A stretch of 64,000 nucleotides of DNA, taken from the NCBI RefSeq assembly GCF_023612095.1, contig NZ_CP086235.1:3483501-3547500 (forward strand), written 5' to 3'. Positions 58,551 through 64,000 of this stretch are shown one piece after another; the stretch's first letter is position 1, and the number at the start of each line of letters is the position of its first letter. The position numbers and the translations under genes were made by a program. The DNA comes from Cytobacillus firmus (GTDB lineage: Bacteria; Bacillota; Bacilli; Bacillales; Cytobacillaceae). The notes under the pieces were generated by a model that saw nothing but the letters and a program-made list of their open reading frames with translations, was not told the origin of the DNA and made no database searches.

Positions 58551-58868
58551 CTATTGCGCTTTTCTCTCCACAGTGATGCTAACCGCTTTATTATCTTTAA
58601 GGTTATGTGTGACCATCACCAGTACGTTTACTGGATTCCCGTTTTCTTTTACGGTAAAAGTAAAGGTATCTGTTACATCTGTTTCAGTAACTTTCTTTCT
58701 TCCTCCATACTGATAATCCACCACTTCTTCCCCAGGGTAGTCTTCTTTTACAACTGCGACGGCAATTCTTCCATATTTTTCATAATCCGGTTTTTGTACA
58801 GCTCCTGCCAATGAACCTCCCCCGGCTATTAAACAAATCAGCATAAAGATGGATAAATACTTTTTCAT
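58551..58868 (-). CDS. Secreted DUF3889 protein (YhdC/YqzG-like)
   Basis: 105-residue protein with a signal peptide (MKKYLSIFMLICLIAGGGSLAG) and a mature part KPDYEKYGRIAVAVVKEDYP...VVDYQYGGRKKV, the DUF3889 pattern. Function unknown; exported. GGAGG 6 nt before ATG. B. subtilis yhdC sits next to yhdB, as here. Confidence 0.85.
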   Translation of the reverse strand: MKKYLSIFMLICLIAGGGSLAGAVQKPDYEKYGRIAVAVVKEDYPGEEVVDYQYGGRKKVTETDVTDTFTFTVKENGNPVNVLVMVTHNLKDNKAVSITVERKAQ

Positions 58869-59075
58869 TATTCCCTCCAAAGCATATGTCGTTACTTATA
58901 TTTTTGACCCAGGCTTTGATTTTATGTAACTGAATTTCCTTTAAATGAATTTAGCCAATATATACAGGTAAATGATGAAAACCCATGAATATCAACAAGT
59001 CCAAGATTTACTTTGAAATAATATGCCGCATCATCATAAACTATAATCAACTCCTGGAAGAGGAGGAGAGGACAA

Positions 59076-59330
59076 ATGAATAAAGTGGATTACGACCGTG
59101 CGTTATATTATACACACCGGTCTGAATGGGATAACCTGCTGATCCTGATGGTCAGGACGGAAGATCAGTTTCTTTCAAAGAAAATTGAACATTTCCTGCA
59201 TGCCTACAATTTCGAAAATGATTATTCTGTCATTGAAAAACATTTATACTCACTGCTTAGATATATTGACCATGCCAATGAATTATCGGAAAAACAGCTG
59301 CCAAACACTGTATTTTATGAACTAACCTGA
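59076..59330 (+). CDS. yhdB: YhdB family protein
   Basis: 84-residue soluble protein, matching YhdB: VDYDRALYYTHRSEWDNLLI, LMVRTEDQFLSKKIEHFLHAY and EKHLYSLLRYIDHA. Function unknown. GAGGAGGAG before ATG. Convergent with the azoreductase gene. Confidence 0.92.
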   Translation: MNKVDYDRALYYTHRSEWDNLLILMVRTEDQFLSKKIEHFLHAYNFENDYSVIEKHLYSLLRYIDHANELSEKQLPNTVFYELT

Positions 59331-59347
59331 CAAAAGAATTCCACCAA

Positions 59348-59384
59348 TAATAAAACACGGATTTTTTAGTCCGTGTTTTTGTTT
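59348..59384. terminator. Bidirectional terminator
   Basis: AAAACACGGA-TTTTTTAG-TCCGTGTTTT followed by further T residues. Confidence 0.9.
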
Positions 59385-59386
59385 TT

Positions 59387-59926
59387 TTATTGTTTTAATT
59401 CCTGCTTAATTTGATCATATGCCCTCATATATATATGAAGTTCATTTATTAAGCCCTCTACCAGTTTGGCTGGTTCCTCAAAAAGGCCATCATTTTCATA
59501 ATCAAAACAATGCGGGTCAAGGACAAGCTGTTTAGGTATAACATTGGCATACACGCCTCTGCCGGCAATTCTTAAATTATTCAGCGCATTGATACCGCCT
59601 TTTCCGCCGCCTGCCACAACCAGCAGACCGACTGGCTTATGGGCAAATTGCTCACTCCCCAGGAAATCCAGCGCATTTTTTAATGCTCCGCTCATGGCAC
59701 TGTGATACTCAGGGGATGCCAGAATAACTCCATCAGAGTCAGCAATCTGCTGGCGCAAATTTTTAACAGCAGGCAGCCCATATTGTTCTTCTGTTCCATT
59801 GTATAAAGGAATTTCTCCAAGGCTTAAGTCGATCAGTTCAGCATTATATTTTCTTGCAATATAACGGGAGGCTATTCCCGTGCGTCCCTTCATTCGCGGA
59901 CTTCCATTAATAATTGTAAGCTTCAT
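59387..59926 (-). CDS. azr: NADPH-dependent FMN reductase / azoreductase (YhdA)
   Basis: 179-residue flavodoxin-fold reductase: FMN phosphate loop NGSPRMKGRTGIA near residue 7, PEYHSAMSGALKNALDFL near 72, and GGGKGGINALNNLR near 105. Homologous to B. subtilis YhdA, which reduces FMN and azo compounds with NADPH. AAAGGAG before ATG. Cytoplasmic, monocistronic. Confidence 0.92.
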   Translation of the reverse strand: MKLTIINGSPRMKGRTGIASRYIARKYNAELIDLSLGEIPLYNGTEEQYGLPAVKNLRQQIADSDGVILASPEYHSAMSGALKNALDFLGSEQFAHKPVGLLVVAGGGKGGINALNNLRIAGRGVYANVIPKQLVLDPHCFDYENDGLFEEPAKLVEGLINELHIYMRAYDQIKQELKQ

Positions 59927-60065
59927 TATAAACTCTCCTTTAAGATCCTATATTATTTAGTATATAGAAACATGCGCTTTTACACATCGTCAGGATGGCT
60001 GAGTTTTATAAAGCCTGTTTTAGTACTAATTCAGTAAATATTTCCTCAGACTTTTGGATGAGTTT

Positions 60066-60713
60066 TTATTTTGTCTCGGCAATTCCATGACGCACGGCAT
60101 AAAGTGCTGCCTGTGTCCTGTCTGCGAGTTCTAACTTGGACAGCAGGTTGGAAACATGGGTTTTAACTGTCTTTTCTGTGATAAAAAGAGATGAAGCTAT
60201 TTCTTTATTGCTTTTTCCTTTTGCGATCTCTCTCAGAACCTCGAGCTCTCTCTTTGTCAGCTCTTCAAGCGGCTGTCTTTCCGTACTGTTTTTATTCGTT
60301 AAATGTGTAAGCAGATGGGAGGTGGCTTTTGGATGAAGCTGGTTCTCTCCTTTCATCAGCTGGATTATTGCCTGAACGAGGATATCCGGCTCAATATCTT
60401 TCAGCTGATATCCTGATGCGCCCGCCTCTATGGCGGGTATTACATGATCCTGGTCTGAAAAACTTGTGAGTATCATGATTTTCACATCAGGATCATTCAG
60501 TTTAATCTGCCTTGTGGCTTCAATCCCATTCATTACAGGCATATCCAGGTCCATTAATACAACATCCGGCTGGTGTGTTTGCATCATCTCAACAGCTTCA
60601 AGGCCGTTTTTTGCCTCCCCGATAATTTCGATTTCCTGCTGAGTTTTGAGAAAAAATACAAGTCCCCTTCTTACAACATGATGATCATCCGCTATTAAAA
60701 CCTTGATGGCCAT
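60066..60713 (-). CDS. yhcZ: LuxR-type response regulator YhcZ
   Basis: 215-residue NarL/FixJ regulator: phospho-Asp in VVLMDLDMPVMNG (Asp55), receiver Thr/Ser and Lys positions (ILTSFSD, QLKDIEP), then a LuxR helix-turn-helix (LTKRELEVLREIAKGKSNKEIASSLFITEKTVKTHVSNLLSKL in pieces). GGGAGG before ATG. Immediately follows its kinase YhcY. Target genes unknown. Confidence 0.92.
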   Translation of the reverse strand: MAIKVLIADDHHVVRRGLVFFLKTQQEIEIIGEAKNGLEAVEMMQTHQPDVVLMDLDMPVMNGIEATRQIKLNDPDVKIMILTSFSDQDHVIPAIEAGASGYQLKDIEPDILVQAIIQLMKGENQLHPKATSHLLTHLTNKNSTERQPLEELTKRELEVLREIAKGKSNKEIASSLFITEKTVKTHVSNLLSKLELADRTQAALYAVRHGIAETK

Positions 60714-61844
60714 TTATTTCCCTCCCTTTTCCAAAGGAATGATAATTTCAATATTCGTTCCTTTGTTTGGCTCTGTTATTATTTTGAATATACCATTCAG
60801 TGCTTCTGTCCTTTTCTTCATGCTTTTGAGACCTAGAGAAGGGATATCATTTTCATGATAATGAAACCCTCTGCCGCAATCGGAAATCATCATGGTAACT
60901 GTTCTTTCATCCACAGTCAGTACCACATCAGCTGTTGACTCACCGGAATGTTTCTTGCAGTTTGCCAGAGCTTCCTGGCCAATTCTCCAAAGTGTTTCTT
61001 CAACTTTACCCGGAAGACAAATTACACCCTTAACTTTTGAGTTTAGCTTCAGGCCAAGCATTTGACTGTAAGTCTGCATAGCACATATAATTCCATTTTC
61101 CAGTCCGCGCGGTTTGAGCTGCCAGATAAGCGCTCTCATCTCGCTTAAGGCTTCCTGTGCGAGATCCTGCATGTAGGAAAAGGTTTCTTTCATTTCCGGG
61201 TTATCAGCCATTTCCGCTCCTCCTCTCGCCGTCAAGCTTAGAGAGAACAAAAGCTGGTTTACAGAATCATGCAGGTCCCTTGCCAGCCGGTTTCTTTCCG
61301 CAGCAAGTGCCGTCTCTTGTTCGAGCTGTGTGAGCTTGATCCGTTTTATAGCCGTTCCGATTTGGAAAGCAACAGATTCCAGCAAAGCTAATTCTTCCGG
61401 TGAAAAATGGGTTTTGGCAGGTGAACCAATATTAAGTACACCAAACTTTTCCTCTCCTGCTCTCAGCGGTACGGAGGCATGATGGGTTAGCCCATTGGTA
61501 TCTTTTCTTTGCTCGGCAATTGCATCTTCTATTCTTTTGCATTCAATTATATTTGAAGCTTTGTTTAATCTGCCGTCATTATAGCGGTCAATACACCAGC
61601 AATCTCCCATGCACATCGGCCTGCAGTTATCCGCGGAAAGGGCAGGGGGCAGTTTCTCTTCTGCTGCCAGGCGGAACTCCCCATGGCTGTCGATCAAAAA
61701 TACCCATCCCGTTTCCAGGCCCGTGATGTGAAGCAGTTTTTGCAGCACCTCTTTAAGAAGTGAATCTATTTCTGTTCCTTCATTCAGTAGCTCTGCTATT
61801 TCTTTTAATATTCCGATTTCTGATTGTCTTTTTTTCCCCAACAC
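60714..61844 (-). CDS. yhcY: NarX/LiaS-type sensor kinase with GAF domain YhcY
   Basis: 376-residue soluble kinase: N-terminal GAF domain, HisKA_3 H-box ARDLHDSVNQLLFSL (His near 193) and HATPase (GQEALANCKKHSG, CGRGFHYHEND, SLGLKSMKKRTEAL). The GAF domain contains a Cys-rich segment, CRPMCMGDCWCIDRY near residues 89-103, which could hold metal or an Fe-S cluster. GTG start about 8 nt after AAGGGGG. B. subtilis YhcY is about 379 residues. Phosphorylates YhcZ. Confidence 0.92.
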   Translation of the reverse strand: MLGKKRQSEIGILKEIAELLNEGTEIDSLLKEVLQKLLHITGLETGWVFLIDSHGEFRLAAEEKLPPALSADNCRPMCMGDCWCIDRYNDGRLNKASNIIECKRIEDAIAEQRKDTNGLTHHASVPLRAGEEKFGVLNIGSPAKTHFSPEELALLESVAFQIGTAIKRIKLTQLEQETALAAERNRLARDLHDSVNQLLFSLSLTARGGAEMADNPEMKETFSYMQDLAQEALSEMRALIWQLKPRGLENGIICAMQTYSQMLGLKLNSKVKGVICLPGKVEETLWRIGQEALANCKKHSGESTADVVLTVDERTVTMMISDCGRGFHYHENDIPSLGLKSMKKRTEALNGIFKIITEPNKGTNIEIIIPLEKGGK

Positions 61845-61970
61845 CCGGATCCCCCTTGGTCCTTGTCATATATGTACTTTTTATTATATAACTTCTTTCC
61901 CCATACTTCCTTGGCATTTAGGAGGAAGCGGCCTGCGACTAAAGTTGCAGACAGGAAAAGTTCCCTTACT

Positions 61971-62000
61971 AAAAACACCGAAGAGCATTCCTCTTCGGTG
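61971..62000 (-). terminator. Terminator of the SDR gene
   Basis: CACCGAAGAG-CATTC-CTCTTCGGTG followed by TTTTT (minus strand). Confidence 0.85.
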
Positions 62001-62007
62001 CAACATT

Positions 62008-62730
62008 CTATGCTATTGGGTAGTTTTGAACAAATGGATGAAGAACGATTTCGTCTATCATCATGTGTTTCGGTGCTGATGCCATGTAAACAACAGCGTT
62101 TGCGATATCTTCGACCTTCAGCCAATCTTTTTTCTCTTCGAGTCCCTGCTTTGATTCTGCAAAAAACGTATCAACCATTCCAGGATTTATGGTTCCGACA
62201 CGGATACCGTATTCTCTGACTTCCTGAGCTAAAGATCCCGAGAAGCCTTGAACTGCGTATTTTGTTGCCGTATAGGCTGATCCATTCGGGATCGTATACC
62301 TGGCTACATCTGAAGAAATGGTAATGATTGTACCTGATTTCCGCTCTTTCATATGCGGCAGTACTGCCCTGCTTCCGAGAAAAACTCCCTGCACATTGAC
62401 TTCAAAGACCTTTTTCCACTCATCCAGTGTCGTTTCATCAACCTGTTTAAAAAAGCCCATACCTGCATTGTTCACAAGAAGGTCAAGCTGCCCGTATGTC
62501 TGAAGAGTTTTTTCAACTGCTGCCTTTACTTGTGCTTCATTTGAGATATCCGCCTGAATGGGCATTACATCTGAAAATCCCATTTTATTGAGGGCTTCTG
62601 CAGATTGGTGTATTTCCCCTGAGCTGCCAATCAGAGTCAGCTTCATGCCCTGCTGAGCCAGCTTAACAGCGATTTCCTTGCCGATCCCTCTGGATGCACC
62701 TGTTACTATTGCCGTTTGTCCCTTTAACAT
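62008..62730 (-). CDS. Short-chain dehydrogenase/reductase (FabG-like)
   Basis: 240-residue classical SDR: cofactor motif TGASRGIG near residue 11, NNAG near 87, catalytic Ser (ITISSD) near 139 and YTATK (Tyr152, Lys156), then INPGMVDT. The motif set is that of NADPH-dependent 3-oxoacyl reductases, but the substrate is not known. AAGGAAG before ATG. Confidence 0.9.
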   Translation of the reverse strand: MLKGQTAIVTGASRGIGKEIAVKLAQQGMKLTLIGSSGEIHQSAEALNKMGFSDVMPIQADISNEAQVKAAVEKTLQTYGQLDLLVNNAGMGFFKQVDETTLDEWKKVFEVNVQGVFLGSRAVLPHMKERKSGTIITISSDVARYTIPNGSAYTATKYAVQGFSGSLAQEVREYGIRVGTINPGMVDTFFAESKQGLEEKKDWLKVEDIANAVVYMASAPKHMMIDEIVLHPFVQNYPIA

Positions 62731-62769
62731 TGAATCTTCCTTTCTGTTAACACTTCTGGGTGTGAGAAT

Positions 62770-64000
62770 TTATTTTGATACTGAAATACCCATTCTTTCT
62801 TCGACGATGCCCATAAATGCTTTTTGGACGGATTCCAGTTTTTCCTTGCTGCCGGCTAATGATGAGTCATTGATTCCAAAGTAAAATTTAATTTTCGGTT
62901 CTGTACCTGACGGCCTTAGGCAGATCCAGTTCCCTTCTTCGAAGAAATACTTAATAACATTGGACTTTGGCAGGCCGATATTTTCCTCTGTTCCATCTGC
63001 TTCCGTTCTGATTCCTGTTAAGTAATCTTCAACAGCCTGAACTTTCATGCCTTCAAGTTCCTTTATCGGATTAGTGCGGAAAGATGCCAGTGTCTGCTGG
63101 ATTTTTTCAGCTCCTTCAATTCCTTTGAGAGTCATTGAATTTAATCCTTCAAGGAAATAGCCAAACTCATCAAATAAGCTGAGCAATGCCTCATAAAGGG
63201 ACATGCCTTTCTTTTTATAATAAGCCGCCATTTCTGTTGCAAGCAGGGCTGCCTGGATAGCATCTTTGTCCCTTGCAAAGTCGCCGATTAGATATCCATA
63301 GCTTTCCTCATAGCCAAACAGGAAGCAGTATTCACCCGACTCTTCATATTCCTTGATTTTTTCTGCAATGAATTTGAAGCCAGTTAAAACATCAATGGTT
63401 TCTACTCCAAAAGACGAGGCAACCCTGCGGCCAAATTCAGATGTAACAATCGTTTTTAGCATGATGCCATTGTCAGGCAGTGTATTCTTTTCTTTCTTCT
63501 GAGAAAGTATGTAGTGAAGCAGCAGCGCCCCTGTCTGATTTCCTGTCAAAAGAACATACTCACCTTCTTTGTTCTTCGCAGCGATTCCAAGCCGATCGGC
63601 GTCCGGGTCTGTAGCAATTAATAAATCTGCATTGGCTTCTCTTCCATCTCTCATTGCCAGCTCAAATGCATCTTTTTCCTCTGGATTAGGGCTCTTTACT
63701 GTTGAGAACTCAGGATCCGGGAGCTCCTGTTCCTTTACCACATGCACATTTACATAGCCAAGCGCTGACAATGCCTCTCTGACAGGCTTATTGGCCGTAC
63801 CGTGAAGAGGCGTAAATACTACGCTCACATCCGCTTCATTTGCGGCACCGGGATTTTCTGAAATGGTAAGAAGCTGCTTTTGATAGGCCTGATCAACTGT
63901 TTTGCCGATCATGGTAATAAGCCCTTTTTCCTTTAACACATCTTCATCCATTACTTCTATCAGCAATTCGTTTTCCAATTCATTTACCTTGCTTATAACA
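62770..64000 (-). CDS. pgcA: Phosphoglucomutase/phosphomannomutase PgcA (N-terminus cut by window edge)
   Basis: The frame is open to the right edge, so only the C-terminal 409 or so residues are visible of about 570-580. Domains 2 to 4 are present: [14 protein letters not shown], metal loop [12 protein letters not shown] (DPDADR), the [11 protein letters not shown] sugar-binding loop, and the C-terminal phosphate-binding [14 protein letters not shown]. It interconverts glucose-1-P and glucose-6-P for UDP-glucose and wall teichoic/lipoteichoic acid precursors; B. subtilis PgcA (YhxB) is the closest known relative. Confidence 0.92.
   Translation of the reverse strand, partial: VISKVNELENELLIEVMDEDVLKEKGLITMIGKTVDQAYQKQLLTISENPGAANEADVSVVFTPLHGTANKPVREALSALGYVNVHVVKEQELPDPEFSTVKSPNPEEKDAFELAMRDGREANADLLIATDPDADRLGIAAKNKEGEYVLLTGNQTGALLLHYILSQKKEKNTLPDNGIMLKTIVTSEFGRRVASSFGVETIDVLTGFKFIAEKIKEYEESGEYCFLFGYEESYGYLIGDFARDKDAIQAALLATEMAAYYKKKGMSLYEALLSLFDEFGYFLEGLNSMTLKGIEGAEKIQQTLASFRTNPIKELEGMKVQAVEDYLTGIRTEADGTEENIGLPKSNVIKYFFEEGNWICLRPSGTEPKIKFYFGINDSSLAGSKEKLESVQKAFMGIVEERMGISVSK

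Noticed and set aside
1..64000. CRISPR arrays, tRNA/rRNA genes, prophage, intact IS transposase, polyketide/NRPS or toxin-antitoxin modules
   Set aside because: Looked for by eye on both strands; no direct-repeat arrays, tRNA-like motifs or transposase domains were seen.

Overview
The window looks like chromosomal DNA from a mesophilic, spore-forming member of the Bacillaceae (Bacillus/Cytobacillus-like). The reasons are two alpha/beta-type SASP genes, spoVR, a cluster of yheC/yheD-type coat-associated genes, pbpF, sigY, near-consensus sigma-A, sigma-B, sigma-G and sigma-Y promoters, strong AGGAGG ribosome sites, frequent TTG/GTG starts, and many local gene orders matching Bacillus subtilis. 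No rRNA, tRNA, CRISPR array, prophage or intact transposase gene was seen. Genus-level naming is inference.

Layout. 1-4.2 kb: acyl-CoA ligase (cut by the left edge), hemZ, yhaX. 4.3-8.2 kb: TPP riboswitch and the ykoFEDC thiamine-precursor ECF transporter. 8.3-17.3 kb: a SASP gene, a HAD phosphatase, yheA, yheB, four consecutive YheC/YheD-family ATP-grasp genes, yheE, and a CsoR/CstR-type repressor. 17.3-22.1 kb: PucR-type regulator, msmX, zinc-ribbon protein, a second SASP gene behind a structured leader, fumC, and an inverted-repeat island with a 27-residue membrane peptide. 22.2-26.6 kb: the bmrCD (yheI-yheH) multidrug exporter behind an attenuator with leader peptides. 26.6-35 kb: a MITE-like repeat, alpha/beta hydrolase, the sigY-yxlCDE operon with its own sigma-Y promoter, an MFS exporter, a degenerate HPr with a 23-residue membrane peptide, a second repeat copy, a methyltransferase and pbpF. 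35-44.4 kb: UspA, XRE regulator, orphan kinase, GNAT, two CNNM/CBS transporters flanking a frameshifted MerR gene and a third repeat copy, and a two-component pair. 44.4-51.4 kb: His-rich secreted protein, czrA/czcD-type zinc efflux, guanine-riboswitch-controlled purine permease and several membrane proteins. 51.5-56.8 kb: a persulfide/sulfur detoxification cluster (TauE, TusA, rhodanese-persulfide dioxygenase, TusA-rhodanese, DsrE, rhodaneses, CstR) and a HesB/IscA-like gene with an in-frame UGA. 57-64 kb: spoVR, yhdC-like, yhdB, azoreductase, yhcYZ, an SDR and the 3' part of pgcA.

How genes work together. The sulfur cluster forms a regulon: four copies of a 16-bp ATACCC-N4-GGGTAT-like operator lie at its promoters, and the repressor has the C31/N56/C60 pattern of persulfide-sensing CstR. 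Next to it, the HesB-like gene reads through a UGA at the conserved Fe-S cysteine, followed by a compact SECIS-like hairpin, so it is a selenoprotein candidate and the strongest discovery here. The bmrCD exporter appears to be controlled by ribosome-mediated transcription attenuation: promoter, 26-codon leader, antiterminator and two terminator hairpins, then two more coupled mini-ORFs. Three ~280-bp non-autonomous repeats, one with a perfect 8-bp target duplication, show recent transposition by an unseen transposase.
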